A DNA stretch of 64,000 bases from Ralstonia sp. NFACC01 (GCF_900115545.1 NZ_FOWV01000002.1:186001-250000), one strand, 5' to 3'. Shown: positions 25,830 to 35,124, numbered from the stretch's first letter. Numbers and translations are program-made. Notes: a model not told the origin generated them from the sequence alone.

Positions 25830-26987
25830 CTACGGTTTTGCGGCGGTCGCCGCAGCGTCGCCACCTTGCGCTTTGATGTACGCCACCAGCGCTGCGAGTT
25901 CCTGCTCGCTCAGGTCGAAGTTCGGCATGATGGGCGCGAAGCCTTTGACCACACGCGCTTTCGGATCGCGGATGAAGGCGCGCAGATAGGCTTCATCGGC
26001 CACTGCGGTCGAGCCGTCGGCCATGGTCTGTGTGGAGCGGTACAAGCCCTTCCATGTCGGGCCGACGCCAGGGGTGCCATTCACCGAGTGGCAGGCGACG
26101 CAGCCTTTGGCCTGGGCGAGCGCCTGGCCCTGATCGGCCAGCGCCTGCGCGCTTCCACCGGCCGCAGCCGGTGCGGCCAGGACTTTTGCTCGCTGGCTTT
26201 GTTCGAAGGTGGTCTGTCGCGCCAGCCAGCGCGCAAACGCAGCCTCGTCTTCTACCACCACCACGCCGCGCATATTCGAATGGCCGATACCGCAGAGCTG
26301 CGCGCACAGGATGTCGTAACGCCCCGCCTTGGTGGGCGTGAACCAGAACGTGGTGATCATGCCCGGCACCATGTTCATGCGTGCACGGAACGGCGGCACG
26401 TAAAAGTCGTGCAGCACATCGCGCGAGCGCGCCAGCACCTGGATCGGGCGGTTGATCGGCAGGTGCAGTTCGGGGGTTTCGATCAGGACGTTGTCGCGTC
26501 CGTTCGGGTCAGCCGGGTTCATGCCGAACGGGTTGTCGTTGCTCATGTAGCGCACGTCGGTCGTGCCGAGCTTGCCGCCGGGGCCGGCAAAGCGGAAGCG
26601 CCATTGCCACTGCTGGCCGAGCACTTCCATCTGCAGGGCGTTCGGTGGTGGGCGTACGTAATCGGCATAGACGAACAGGCCGGGCGCGAGCAGCGCGGCC
26701 ACACCCACGCTGGTGACGCCGATCAGCCACCATTCCAGTCGCGTGTTGTGCGGCTCGTAGGCGGCGCGTTGGTTGGGTTGGCCATCGCGATGGCGATAGC
26801 GCAGGAGCGCCGCGACGACGAAGAGGTTGATGGCGACAAACAGCACGCCGGTGATGACGATGGTGATCGTCAGCGTGTCGTCCATGCGCACCCAGTTGGA
26901 GGCGATCGGGGTGATCCACCACGGGCTGGCAAAGTGAAACCCCACCGCCAGCACGACGATCAGCACGAGCGCAATCGCAAGGGCCAT
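25830..26987 (-). CDS. ctaC: Cytochrome c oxidase subunit II with fused cytochrome c domain (caa3 type)
   Basis: 385 residues from an ATG preceded by GGAGGT; a GTG two codons earlier overlaps that ribosome site and was rejected. Two N-terminal membrane helices (residues about 5-25 and 43-65) anchor a cupredoxin domain with the CuA ligands CAQLCGIGHSNM and the electron-entry aromatics QQWQWRFRF. The C-terminal 90 residues are a class I cytochrome c: KGCVACHSVNG (heme attachment) and IMPNFDLSEQ (Met ligand). The fusion makes this a caa3-type oxidase that takes electrons through its own heme c. It is the first gene of the operon. Confidence 0.95.
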   Translation of the reverse strand: MALAIALVLIVVLAVGFHFASPWWITPIASNWVRMDDTLTITIVITGVLFVAINLFVVAALLRYRHRDGQPNQRAAYEPHNTRLEWWLIGVTSVGVAALLAPGLFVYADYVRPPPNALQMEVLGQQWQWRFRFAGPGGKLGTTDVRYMSNDNPFGMNPADPNGRDNVLIETPELHLPINRPIQVLARSRDVLHDFYVPPFRARMNMVPGMITTFWFTPTKAGRYDILCAQLCGIGHSNMRGVVVVEDEAAFARWLARQTTFEQSQRAKVLAAPAAAGGSAQALADQGQALAQAKGCVACHSVNGTPGVGPTWKGLYRSTQTMADGSTAVADEAYLRAFIRDPKARVVKGFAPIMPNFDLSEQELAALVAYIKAQGGDAAATAAKP

Positions 26988-27133
26988 GGGCACCTCCGGC
27001 GAGGGACTCCCTCAACACGCTAAAGACAGGCTAGGTCGCGCACTCGGATCGTGCAAGGCAACGTAAGGACGAGGCACACCCCGCGTACGGATCGCGCCGA
27101 CGCGCCGTCTGCATGCTGCGCCGCAATGCAAAA

Positions 27134-27168
27134 CGGCCGCCTCCGGCATGTGTTGCCAGAGGCGGCCG
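27134..27168 (-). terminator. Rho-independent-type terminator after the small membrane protein gene
   Basis: The arm CGGCCGCCTC (27134-27143) is exactly complementary to 27159-27168, and a further four pairs form inside after one mismatch. On the - strand the stem runs into CGGCCGTTTTGC, a short T-run. It lies about 50 bp beyond the stop of the gene at 27218-27730. Confidence 0.7.
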
Positions 27169-27217
27169 CCTCCTGATGGCGCCGCTCAGCTTGCGGCGCC
27201 GCAGGAAAAAGGTTGTG

Positions 27218-27730
27218 TCAGCGCATCGGTTCGCGCACGCGCCGCTCCAGCATGCCGTAGGTGATGGCCGTTACCACCCCGAACAGCAGGTTCGCGAGCA
27301 GTGGCCCTGAGCCGCGCTCCGAAACAAACCACGGAAACACCGCCGTCATGCCATAGAAGTTCACCACGTACGCGACGATCCCGAAGGCCACGCCGACGGC
27401 CGCGAGCATGCCGGGGCTCGAATCGAAGTGAAACGGCGCGATGATGGCGCCAAGGATCATCCCCATGATGGCGCCCAGTACGAAGTGCAGCACGAGCGCC
27501 GTCGCCACGATGCTGTAGCTGAACAACGACATCTCTTCCAGTGCGCCCCGACCCATGACCATGGCGGCGATCTTGTGGGTCGGGCGCCAGGGGCTTTCAT
27601 TGAGCACCATGGTCGACCAGAAGAATTCGAGCACGATGACCAGTGCGCCGCCCACGAGGCCGGCCACGCTGGCGGCGAGCCAGTCGGGCATGCGGCGCTC
27701 CCAATGATGCGATTGCATGTGCAGTTCCAT
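27218..27730 (-). CDS. Uncharacterised inner-membrane protein
   Basis: 170 residues with a strong ribosome site (AGGAGG five bases before ATG). Four hydrophobic segments are seen: WLAASVAGLVGGALVIVLEFF, SIVATALVLHFVLGAIMGMI, GMLAAVGVAFGIVAYVVNFY and LANLLFGVVTAITYGML, with the polar FHFDSSPG between the second and third. I do not recognise a named family. It has its own terminator and is separated from the oxidase operon by about 230 bp, so it is probably a single-gene transcript. Confidence 0.75.
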   Translation of the reverse strand: MELHMQSHHWERRMPDWLAASVAGLVGGALVIVLEFFWSTMVLNESPWRPTHKIAAMVMGRGALEEMSLFSYSIVATALVLHFVLGAIMGMILGAIIAPFHFDSSPGMLAAVGVAFGIVAYVVNFYGMTAVFPWFVSERGSGPLLANLLFGVVTAITYGMLERRVREPMR

Positions 27731-27827
27731 ACGAACCTCCTGCTGATGTATCCACGCAAGCACTTAGGAATCGGAAGCGCCACTTACGGTGCTGCAAAGC
27801 GCTGTGCGCCAAGTGCCCTGTGCAGAA

Positions 27828-28286
27828 TCAGTCTGGCAGATACGGGTGCCAACGCAAGGTACAAAATCCATGCGCATCGCACAGCACTACGGCGTTTTGC
27901 TCGAACGTGAGCATCAAGGTATCGGCAACCGAAGGGTCTTCGATGAACAGAAGCAGGCTCGGTTCGGATGACCACGCGTTCGGCGGGGCATCTTCCGGCG
28001 GGCCGCCTTCGCCCGAGAGCCAGGCCATGCCGCGTGCGATGGCCCAGGCAAGCAGCTCGGCCTGCCGCGCGGCGTTTTCATCGGCAGACACCGCGTGCGA
28101 AAACGGCTGATGCGCCGTCATGAAGACGGCCCACGGCACGTTGGCTTGCGCGAGCAATGCCGCCACGCACGGGTTGATGGCATCGACGCGCAACAGCACA
28201 TCGCCCTCCGGTGCGCTGATGCGATACCGCGCGCTGCGATAAGCGGCAATCAATTCGGGCGTGGGGGCGGGCGGATGACGGTGCAT
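27828..28286 (-). CDS. DUF3293-family protein
   Basis: 152 residues from MHRHPPAPTPELIAAYRSAR. The order of elements fits DUF3293: an N-terminal YRSARYRI strand, FMTAHQPFSHAVSADENAARQ in the middle, LSGEGGPPEDAPPNAWSSEP, then SLLLFIEDPSVADTLMLTF and FEQNAVVLCDAHG. It is a small soluble protein; the family is widespread in proteobacteria without an assigned function. The frame could start at a TTG 13 codons earlier, but ATG at 28286 is preferred. It is divergent from the UspA gene. Confidence 0.75.
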   Translation of the reverse strand: MHRHPPAPTPELIAAYRSARYRISAPEGDVLLRVDAINPCVAALLAQANVPWAVFMTAHQPFSHAVSADENAARQAELLAWAIARGMAWLSGEGGPPEDAPPNAWSSEPSLLLFIEDPSVADTLMLTFEQNAVVLCDAHGFCTLRWHPYLPD

Positions 28287-28432
28287 TGTTGCGTCGCATG
28301 GTCGCGGCCATCTGATTTGGCGCAACGCAAAAGGGCGGTCGATGTCACAGAATAGCGTGTGGGTGGCCCAAGCGCTTCCCCAGCACAGTCAGCACAGTAT
28401 TCCGACAACCACTCTCCTGCGAGGCTTGAACC

Positions 28433-28888
28433 ATGTACAAGAAGATCCTGGTCGCCATTGATGGCAGCGAAACCAGCAAGCTGGCCCTGGCCGAGGCCGT
28501 GCGCCTTGCCAAGGCATTCCAGAGCACCATCCGCGCCGTCTATATCGTCGACAGCCCCGCCATGCTCTTCGACGTCGGCTATTACGACCCGACCGAGCTA
28601 CGCAAGTCGTTTATCGAAGCCGGCACCGCGTTGCTGGCCGACACCGCCGCAACGCTCACCTCCGCGGGTTTGCAGCAGGAAACGGTGCTGGTGGAAACCC
28701 AGCACGTGGGTGAGGATGTGGCGGGTGCCCTGCAGGCCGAAGCGGTGCGAAGCGGCGCCGATGTGGTCGTGATCGGCACGCACGGCCGCCGTGGCCTGGC
28801 GCATGCGATGCTGGGCAGCGTGGCCGAGAAGTTCATCCGCCAGGCGACCACGCCGGTGTTGCTGGTACGCGGTCCGGCCAAGGGCTGA
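28433..28888 (+). CDS. Universal stress protein (UspA family)
   Basis: 151 residues, one Usp domain. The N-terminus MYKKILVAIDGSETSKLALA and C-terminal VVIGTHGRRGLAHAMLGSVA, followed by ATTPVLLVRG, are the family's strands and the ATP-binding GxxGxxGS-like loop (GTHGRRGLAHAMLGS). This points to the ATP-binding subgroup. The role is survival under starvation, oxidative or respiratory stress; the partner is unknown. The 146-bp gap to the divergent DUF3293 gene holds its promoter, which I could not pinpoint. Confidence 0.93.
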   Translation: MYKKILVAIDGSETSKLALAEAVRLAKAFQSTIRAVYIVDSPAMLFDVGYYDPTELRKSFIEAGTALLADTAATLTSAGLQQETVLVETQHVGEDVAGALQAEAVRSGADVVVIGTHGRRGLAHAMLGSVAEKFIRQATTPVLLVRGPAKG

Positions 28889-28991
28889 GCCTCGGTTGTC
28901 ATTGCGCAGGCAGGGCCTCCTGCCTGCGGGTGCCGGATATGATGTCGGGATTCGATTTGCCCCAACCCAGCGTATCCGTCGCCGTCCCATC

Positions 28992-29690
28992 ATGAATATC
29001 AATCCCGACGCTGTGCAGCGTCGCGCCATCCGTACTCTGACCGCCCTTGAAGGACGCGTGCTCGGCGTTCTGGTCGAAAAGCAGCACACGGTGCCCGACA
29101 CTTATCCGCTGACGCTCAACGCGCTGGCGGCCGGCTGCAATCAGAAAACCGCAAGAGCGCCGGTCATGTCCGTTACCGAAGCCGAGATCCTCACGGCCAT
29201 TGACGGGCTGAAGTCCCTGAGCCTGGTCATGGAGGGCAGCAGCAGCCGCGTGCCGCGCTTCGAGCACAACATGAACCGCGTGCTGGGCGTGCCAAGTCAA
29301 TCCGTCGCGTTGCTCACGGTGCTGTTGCTGCGCGGCCCGCAGACCGCAGCCGAGTTGCGACTGAACGCGGCGCGGTTCCACGCCTTTGCCGACATTTCAT
29401 CCGTTGAAGCGTTTCTGGACGAACTGGCAGAGAACGATCCGCCCTATGTCGTGAAGCTGCAGCGTATGCCGGGGGAGCGTGAAAGCCGTTGGATGCACCT
29501 GCTGTGCGGTGAAGTTGCGCAGGCCGACATCCGGCAGGGCGCCGGGGTTGACGAGTCCATCGCGCCGTCTGAGTTTGAAGCGCTGAAGGCCGAGCAGAAG
29601 CAGTTGGCCGACAAGGTGGCCAGGCTGCAGGCGCTTGTCGAACAGATGGCGGGTGAGCTGGGTATCTCGATCGACAAGTCGATGCTGTAA
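28992..29690 (+). CDS. YceH / DUF480-family protein
   Basis: 232 residues from MNINPDAVQRRAI; upstream codons in the same frame belong to the overlapping UspA region and are not used. The start of the conserved domain, LEGRVLGVLVEKQHTVPDTYPLTLN, then GCNQKTARAPVMSVTEAEI and LLLRGPQTAAELR, are strong DUF480 landmarks. It folds as two winged-helix domains, but no regulator role is proven. The C-terminal 40 residues (FEALKAEQKQLADKVARLQAL) look like a coiled coil. Convergent with edd. Confidence 0.88.
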   Translation: MNINPDAVQRRAIRTLTALEGRVLGVLVEKQHTVPDTYPLTLNALAAGCNQKTARAPVMSVTEAEILTAIDGLKSLSLVMEGSSSRVPRFEHNMNRVLGVPSQSVALLTVLLLRGPQTAAELRLNAARFHAFADISSVEAFLDELAENDPPYVVKLQRMPGERESRWMHLLCGEVAQADIRQGAGVDESIAPSEFEALKAEQKQLADKVARLQALVEQMAGELGISIDKSML

Positions 29691-29694
29691 ACAC

Positions 29695-29725
29695 AACCGG
29701 CCGAGGCCTCGGGCCTGGGCCGGTT
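29695..29725. terminator. Hairpin between convergent DUF480 and edd genes
   Basis: AACCGGCC (29695-29702) is exactly complementary to GGCCGGTT (29718-29725); the loop holds another palindrome, GAGGCCTC. Its place between two convergent stops suggests a bidirectional terminator. T-runs are weak. Confidence 0.5.
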
Positions 29726-29739
29726 GGATCGTCTTCAGC

Positions 29740-31569
29740 CTATGCGCCGGCCGATACGAACAACGTGCAGGCGCCTTCTTCCGCTGCGGACACATTGCGG
29801 CGGAAACCCGAGAACAGGTCTCGCCCAACGCCGGCGTGGTAATGCGACAGATCGGGCACGCTGACCTGGCGGGCATTCCACTCCGCCTCCGGCACGCGCA
29901 CTTGCAGCGTGCCCGCTTCGGCATCCAGCACGACGATGTCGCCATCGCGCACACGCGCCAGCGGCCCACCGTGGAGCGCTTCCGGCGTGATGTGAATGGC
30001 GGCCGGCACCTTGCCCGATGCGCCCGACATGCGGCCGTCCGTCACCAGCGCGACCTTGAAACCGCGCTCCTGCAGCACCGACAGCGTTGGCGTGAGCTTG
30101 TGCAGTTCGGGCATGCCGTTGGCGGCCGGGCCCTGATACGGCAGCACGGCCACGAAATCGCGCTCCAGTTCGCCGGCTTTGAACGCGTTGATCAGATCGT
30201 CCTGCGCCAGGAACACGCGCGCCGGCGCTTCCACAAAACGATGTTCCGGCTTGACCGCCGACACCTTGATGACCGAGCGCCCGATGTTGCCGTCGAGCAC
30301 GCGCAGGCCGCCGTCCGGCGAGAACGGCTCGGCCACGCCGCGCACGATGTTGGTATCGAGCGAGGCGGCAGCGCCATCGCGCCACACGAGCTTGTCACCG
30401 TCAAGGAATGGCTCCTGCGAATGGCGGCGCAGGCCCTTGCCCATGATCGTCGTCACATCGTCGTGCAGCAGGCCCGCATCGATCAGCTCGCGAATCACGA
30501 TGGAGAGGCCACCCGCGGCCTGGAATTCGTTCACGTCGGCCTTGCCGTTCGGGTACACACGCGCCAGCAGCGGAATCACGCCCGACAGGTCGTTGAAGTC
30601 GTCCCACGTGAGCAGGATGCCGGCCGCACGGGCCATCGCCACCAGATGCAGCGTGTGGTTGGTCGAGCCGCCGGTGGCGAGCAGGCCGACGATGCCGTTG
30701 ACGAAGGCGCGTTCATCCAGCACGTCGGCAATGGGGGTGTATTGGTCGCCGCTGAAGACAAGCTTGAGCGCCTGGCGCGCCGACTCACGCGTGAGCGCTT
30801 CGCGCAGCGGCGTGTTCGGGTTGATGAAGGCGGTGCCCGGCAGATGCAGGCCCATCACCTCCATCAGCATCTGGTTGGAGTTGGCCGTGCCGTAGAACGT
30901 GCAGGTGCCGGCGCCGTGGTACGACTTGGATTCGGCTTCGAGCAGGTCGGCGCGCGAGAGCTTGCCCTCGGCGTAAAGCTGCCGCGTGCGGGCTTTTTCA
31001 TCATTGCTGATGCCGGTGGTCATCGGACCGGCCGGCACGAACACGGCGGGCAGGTGGCCGAACGACAGCGCGCCAATCACCAGCCCTGGCACGATCTTGT
31101 CGCACACGCCCAGGTACAGCGCCGCGTCGAACATCTGGTGCGACAACGCCACGGCCGTCGACAAGGCAATCGTGTCGCGCGAGAACAGCGACAGCTCCAT
31201 CCCGTCCTGGCCCTGCGTGACGCCATCGCACATGGCCGGTACGCCACCGGCAAACTGCGCGGTGCCGCCGGCTTCCAGCGCAGCCTGCTTGAGCCACGCC
31301 GGAAACGCCTCCAGCGGCTGATGCGCCGACAGCATGTCGTTGTAGGCGGAGACGATGCCGAGGTTCGGCTGCTCCAGCGCTTTCAGGCGGATCTTCGCTT
31401 CGCCCGGCATGGCCGCAAAACCGTGCGCGAGGTTCGTGCACGAGAGCAGCGTACGCTCGACCTTGCGGCCGGCATTCTTGCGGGTGACATCCAGATAGGC
31501 CTGGCGGGGGCCGCGGCTGCGGTCGATGATGCGCTGTGTGACGGCGGCCAAAGTGCGGTGCAGGGCCAT
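29740..31569 (-). CDS. edd: Phosphogluconate dehydratase (Entner-Doudoroff)
   Basis: 609 residues, standard Edd length, from an ATG preceded by AGGAGA. It converts 6-phosphogluconate to KDPG. Iron-sulfur and family signatures are present: [65 protein letters not shown] and [20 protein letters not shown]. The upstream gap shared with zwf holds two HexR-like palindromes, one at 31612-31626, only 43 bp from this start. The next enzyme, KDPG aldolase (eda), is not in the window. Confidence 0.95.
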   Translation of the reverse strand: MALHRTLAAVTQRIIDRSRGPRQAYLDVTRKNAGRKVERTLLSCTNLAHGFAAMPGEAKIRLKALEQPNLGIVSAYNDMLSAHQPLEAFPAWLKQAALEAGGTAQFAGGVPAMCDGVTQGQDGMELSLFSRDTIALSTAVALSHQMFDAALYLGVCDKIVPGLVIGALSFGHLPAVFVPAGPMTTGISNDEKARTRQLYAEGKLSRADLLEAESKSYHGAGTCTFYGTANSNQMLMEVMGLHLPGTAFINPNTPLREALTRESARQALKLVFSGDQYTPIADVLDERAFVNGIVGLLATGGSTNHTLHLVAMARAAGILLTWDDFNDLSGVIPLLARVYPNGKADVNEFQAAGGLSIVIRELIDAGLLHDDVTTIMGKGLRRHSQEPFLDGDKLVWRDGAAASLDTNIVRGVAEPFSPDGGLRVLDGNIGRSVIKVSAVKPEHRFVEAPARVFLAQDDLINAFKAGELERDFVAVLPYQGPAANGMPELHKLTPTLSVLQERGFKVALVTDGRMSGASGKVPAAIHITPEALHGGPLARVRDGDIVVLDAEAGTLQVRVPEAEWNARQVSVPDLSHYHAGVGRDLFSGFRRNVSAAEEGACTLFVSAGA

Positions 31570-31611
31570 GCGGGTTCTCCTGGGGGGGTAGGTCCGGGCA
31601 GGACGGAATGC

Positions 31612-31626
31612 TGTAATTTTCCTACA
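31612..31626. promoter_or_regulatory. HexR-like operator, edd side
   Basis: TGTAATTTTCCTACA fits the HexR-type consensus TGTAAT-N3-ATTACA with two mismatches in the right half. It lies in the edd leader/promoter region, 43 bp before the start codon. Assignment rests on the known HexR motif and the hexR gene nearby. Confidence 0.6.
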
Positions 31627-31799
31627 AATGCGCCGCATGTGGTGCAGGGTTTTCCACAGGTATCGCATCCGATGCAGCGCCGATAACACGGGCGAGCACG
31701 CGAATTGCGTGCCAGAAGTCGCGCCGAAGCCCACGCCCTGCGGCAAAAGTCTCGCCGGAAACGCTTGCCCGGGCAGTTTCACGAACGCCTTGCTCGCGA

Positions 31800-31814
31800 T
31801 GTAGTAATACTACA
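31800..31814. promoter_or_regulatory. HexR-like operator, zwf side (perfect palindrome)
   Basis: TGTAGTAATACTACA is a perfect 15-bp palindrome about a central A and matches the HexR pattern TGTARTNNNAYTACA. A possible -35 (TTGCTC, 31790-31795) lies just before it and its right arm overlaps a possible -10 (TACAAA, 31811-31816), as expected for a repressor site. It is 75 bp from the zwf start. Confidence 0.72.
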
Positions 31815-31889
31815 AAATGAGCTTAAAAGACGTGGCTTTGCTAGTCAGCTAGGCTAGCCTAATCGATGGCTCACACACAGGAGATGACG

Positions 31890-33359
31890 ATGTCGGTGCC
31901 CGCATTCGACATGGTGTTGTTCGGCGGTACGGGCGATCTTGCCCGCCGCAAGCTGATTCCGGCCTTGTTCGATGCGCATCAGGGCGGCGAACTGCACCCC
32001 CGTGGGCGGATCTTCGCCATCGGCACGCAGCCGCTGGAGACAGCCGGCTACCTTGCCCTGCTGGAGCGCGAAACGCGCCCGACCATGCGCCTGTATTCCG
32101 GCGCGCCTGTCTCCGATGACGCCTGGGCCTCGTTTGCCGAGCGCATCGTTTATCAGCAGGTCGACGCCCGCAAGCCCGAGCAGTTCGACGGATTGGCCGC
32201 CGCGCTCGGTGAAGACCGCGCCCCGGTAACCGTGTGCTACTTGGCCACCGCCCCGGGCTTCTTCATCGACATCTGCGCGCAGCTCGCCCGTGTCGGGCTG
32301 AATACGCCGAATGTGCGGCTGGTGCTGGAAAAGCCGCTGGGCACCGATCTCGCATCAAACGAGCGCATCAACTCCGCCGTGGCCGAGTTCTTTGCCGAAG
32401 ACCAGATCTACCGGATCGACCACTACCTCGGGAAAGAGTCTGTCCAGAACCTGATGGCGATCCGCTTTGGCAACGCGCTGTTCGAGCCGTTGTGGCGCCG
32501 CGAGTGGATCAAGGACGTGCAGATCACCATTGCCGAGCAGCTTGGCGTGGAAAAGCGCGGCGACTTCTACGACGGTGTCGGCGCGCTGCGCGACATGGTG
32601 CAGAACCACCTGCTGCAACTGCTATGTATCGTCGCCATGGAACCGCCGTCGAGCCTGTCGCAAGACGCCATCCGCGATGAGAAGCTGAAAATCCTCAAGG
32701 CGCTCAAGCCGATCCCGCTGCAGGAGGTGCCTGAGAAGACCGTGCGCGGCCAGTATCAGGAAGGCGCCATCGCGGGGCAGCCGGTGCAGGGCTACCTGCA
32801 TGAGCAGGGCATTCCGCCGGACAGCCGTACGGAAACCTTCGTCGCCATCAAGGCCGAAATTGCCAACTGGCGCTGGGCCGGCGTGCCGTTCTACCTGCGC
32901 ACGGGCAAGCGCATGCCGCAGCGCCTGGCGGAGATCGTGGTGCGTTTTCACGACGTGCCGCACGCGCTGTTTCCCAAGCCGCTGATCCAGTTTCCGGAAA
33001 ACCGTCTCGTCATCCGCCTGCAGCCTGAAGAGAGCATCCGCCTGCAGTTCCTGACCAAGACGCCGGGCGCGGCGCTCGGCCTGCAGCCGTCCACGCTGGA
33101 CCTGGACTTTACCGACCACGGCGGCGTGCGCCATGCCGGCGCGTATGAGCGGCTGTTGATGGACGCCGTCAACGGCAAGCTGGGCCTGTTCGTGCGCCGC
33201 GATGAACAGGCCGAAGCGTGGCGCTGGGTCGAACCGATCATTGAAGCGTGGAACGAAGCACGCATTCCGCCCAAGGGCTACACCGCGGGTAGCTGGGGCC
33301 CGGCGGCATCGAGCGCGCTGCTCTCGCGCGACAACGCTGCCTGGCACGAGGAGATGTAA
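31890..33359 (+). CDS. zwf: Glucose-6-phosphate 1-dehydrogenase
   Basis: 489 residues, the usual length. ATG at 31890 is chosen because CAGGAG lies six bases upstream; ATGs at 31866 and 31884 have poor spacing. The NADP-binding FGGTGDLARRKLIPALF lies near residues 9-25 and the substrate-binding RIDHYLGKESVQN, with the catalytic His, near residue 180. It oxidises glucose-6-phosphate to 6-phosphogluconolactone, feeding the Entner-Doudoroff route. Stop and pgl start overlap as TAATG. Confidence 0.96.
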   Translation: MSVPAFDMVLFGGTGDLARRKLIPALFDAHQGGELHPRGRIFAIGTQPLETAGYLALLERETRPTMRLYSGAPVSDDAWASFAERIVYQQVDARKPEQFDGLAAALGEDRAPVTVCYLATAPGFFIDICAQLARVGLNTPNVRLVLEKPLGTDLASNERINSAVAEFFAEDQIYRIDHYLGKESVQNLMAIRFGNALFEPLWRREWIKDVQITIAEQLGVEKRGDFYDGVGALRDMVQNHLLQLLCIVAMEPPSSLSQDAIRDEKLKILKALKPIPLQEVPEKTVRGQYQEGAIAGQPVQGYLHEQGIPPDSRTETFVAIKAEIANWRWAGVPFYLRTGKRMPQRLAEIVVRFHDVPHALFPKPLIQFPENRLVIRLQPEESIRLQFLTKTPGAALGLQPSTLDLDFTDHGGVRHAGAYERLLMDAVNGKLGLFVRRDEQAEAWRWVEPIIEAWNEARIPPKGYTAGSWGPAASSALLSRDNAAWHEEM

Positions 33360-34063
33360 TGGCGATGCGCTGGCACGCAGTTCCAGACGCCGAGGCGCAG
33401 GTGCAAGCGTTGGCAGCGTCCATTGCCAACACGCTCACGCATGTGATCGAAGAACAGGGCAGCGTGTGCCTGGCCGTGTCGGGCGGGCGTTCGCCCATCG
33501 CGCTGTTTTCCGCGCTGCGTGTGTTGCCGCTGCGCTGGGCCGATGTGTCGATCACGCTGGTCGACGAGCGTGCCGTGCCGCCCGAGCACGCCGACAGCAA
33601 CGCGCGCCTCGTCCGCGAGCACCTGTTGCAGGACGCGGCGGCGGCGGCGCGCTTTTTTCCACTGGTGTTGCCACCGCACGTGCACGGTGAATCGGTTGAC
33701 GTGGATGCGTGCGTGGCGACTGCCAATGATCCGTTTCAGCAACCCGACGTAGTGATTCTCGGTATGGGGGACGATGGGCATACCGCATCGTTGTTTCCCG
33801 ACGCGCCTGAATTGAACGAGGGCATCGATCGCACGCAGGCTCCGGCTTATCTGCCGGTGCGCCCGGGCACAGCGCCGCATCGGCGTATCAGCCTGAATCT
33901 GTCTGCGCTGTGTGCGGCGCGGCGATTGTTCCTTTCGATCTCAGGACCGGTCAAGCGCGGTGTGTTCGACGATGCCGCGCGAGGCGTGGCACAGCGTGCG
34001 CTGCCGGTGAGCTACGTCATTCATCAGCGGGAGGTACCGCTCGATGTCTATTGGACTACATGA
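33359..34063 (+). CDS. pgl: 6-phosphogluconolactonase
   Basis: 234 residues. The DevB/NagB-type fold shows VSGGRSPIALFSALRV near residue 40, ITLVDERAVPPEHADSNARL and the signature ILGMGDDGHTASLFPDAPEL in the middle. A typical ISGPVKRGVFDDA follows. It hydrolyses 6-phosphogluconolactone to 6-phosphogluconate. It starts at the zwf stop (1-bp overlap) and overlaps glk by 20 bp, so the three genes should be one translationally coupled unit. Confidence 0.93.
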   Translation: MAMRWHAVPDAEAQVQALAASIANTLTHVIEEQGSVCLAVSGGRSPIALFSALRVLPLRWADVSITLVDERAVPPEHADSNARLVREHLLQDAAAAARFFPLVLPPHVHGESVDVDACVATANDPFQQPDVVILGMGDDGHTASLFPDAPELNEGIDRTQAPAYLPVRPGTAPHRRISLNLSALCAARRLFLSISGPVKRGVFDDAARGVAQRALPVSYVIHQREVPLDVYWTT

Positions 34064-35111
34064 GGTGAACGCGGGCACGGGGGCTGACCAATTGGCCGAC
34101 ATGCTGGCCTACCCGCGGCTGGTGGCCGATGTGGGCGGCACCAACGTGCGCTTTGCGGTGGAGATGGCGCCCATGCGCCTGGCCCACATCGGTGTGCTGG
34201 CCGGCGATGACTACCCTTCGCTGGAAGCGGCCATGCGTGCGTACCTGGCATCGTTGCCGCCGGAAATCGCAACCGCCGGCGTGCGTCATGCGGCCATCGG
34301 CATCGCCAATCCGGTGCTGGGCGACCAGATTCGCATGACCAACCGCGATTGGGCGTTCTCGATCGAGGCAATGCGGCAGTCGCTGGGCTTCGACACCTTC
34401 GTCGTGCTCAACGACTTTGCCGCGCTGGCGCACGCGTTGCCGTATCTGCCTGCAGAGGAGCTGGAACAGGTGGGTGGCGGTGCGAGCCTGGCCGATGCAC
34501 CGCGGGCGCTGCTCGGCGCCGGCACCGGCTTGGGTGTTGCATCGCTGGTGCCGACGTCGGATGGCCGCTACATCGCTGTGGCTGGCGAGGGCGGCCATGT
34601 CGCCTTTCCGCCGATGAACGACGAGGAAGCGGTCATCTGGCGCTTCGCACGCGAGCGCTTCGGCCATGTGTCGGCCGAGCGGCTGATCTCCGGCATGGGT
34701 CTGGAACTGATCTACGAGGCGCTGGGTGCATGCTTCGACCTCTGGCAGCAAGGCCCCACCTTGCGCCGCGCGGCGGACATCACCGCCATCGCATTGGGCG
34801 AGATGGAAGATGCCGCTGGCGACCACGCGCGCTGCCGCTATGCCGTCGATACGTTCTGCGCGTTTCTCGGCACCATCGCGGCCAACCTGGCGGTCACGCT
34901 GGGTGCGCGCGGCGGCGTGTACATCGGCGGCGGCATCGTCCCGCGTCTGGGGCCGGCGTTTGCCAACTCACCGTTCCGGCGCCGCTTTGAAGACAAGGGC
35001 CGCTTCTCGGCCTATGTGGCATCGATGCCGGTGTACGTGATTCATTCTCCGTACCCGGGGCTGATCGGCCTTTGCGCTGCCATGGACCACGCGGTGGCCC
35101 AGGGGCACTGA
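34044..35111 (+). CDS. glk: Glucokinase
   Basis: 355 residues from an ATG eight bases after GGGAGGT, within the pgl 3' end. It is a bacterial-type (non-ROK) glucokinase: ATP-binding LVADVGGTNVRFAVEM near residue 27, catalytic VLNDFAALAHALPYL with the conserved Asp, LLGAGTGLGVASLVP, and the closing GGVYIGGGIVPRLGP. It phosphorylates glucose to glucose-6-phosphate, the zwf substrate, completing the operon logic. Convergent with hexR, 13 bp apart. Confidence 0.94.
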   Translation: MSIGLHEVNAGTGADQLADMLAYPRLVADVGGTNVRFAVEMAPMRLAHIGVLAGDDYPSLEAAMRAYLASLPPEIATAGVRHAAIGIANPVLGDQIRMTNRDWAFSIEAMRQSLGFDTFVVLNDFAALAHALPYLPAEELEQVGGGASLADAPRALLGAGTGLGVASLVPTSDGRYIAVAGEGGHVAFPPMNDEEAVIWRFARERFGHVSAERLISGMGLELIYEALGACFDLWQQGPTLRRAADITAIALGEMEDAAGDHARCRYAVDTFCAFLGTIAANLAVTLGARGGVYIGGGIVPRLGPAFANSPFRRRFEDKGRFSAYVASMPVYVIHSPYPGLIGLCAAMDHAVAQGH

Positions 35112-35124
35112 CGCAACGCTCGCG

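Noticed and set aside
24048..27023. A 991-codon open frame on the + strand opposite the oxidase genes
   Set aside because: It is the antisense shadow of GC-rich coding DNA with highly conserved subunits I and II on the other strand. It is His/Arg/Gln-rich and shows no recognisable domain or ribosome site.
29635..31686. A 683-codon open frame opposite edd
   Set aside because: It is an antisense shadow of a conserved enzyme gene, with no recognisable domain and odd amino-acid composition.
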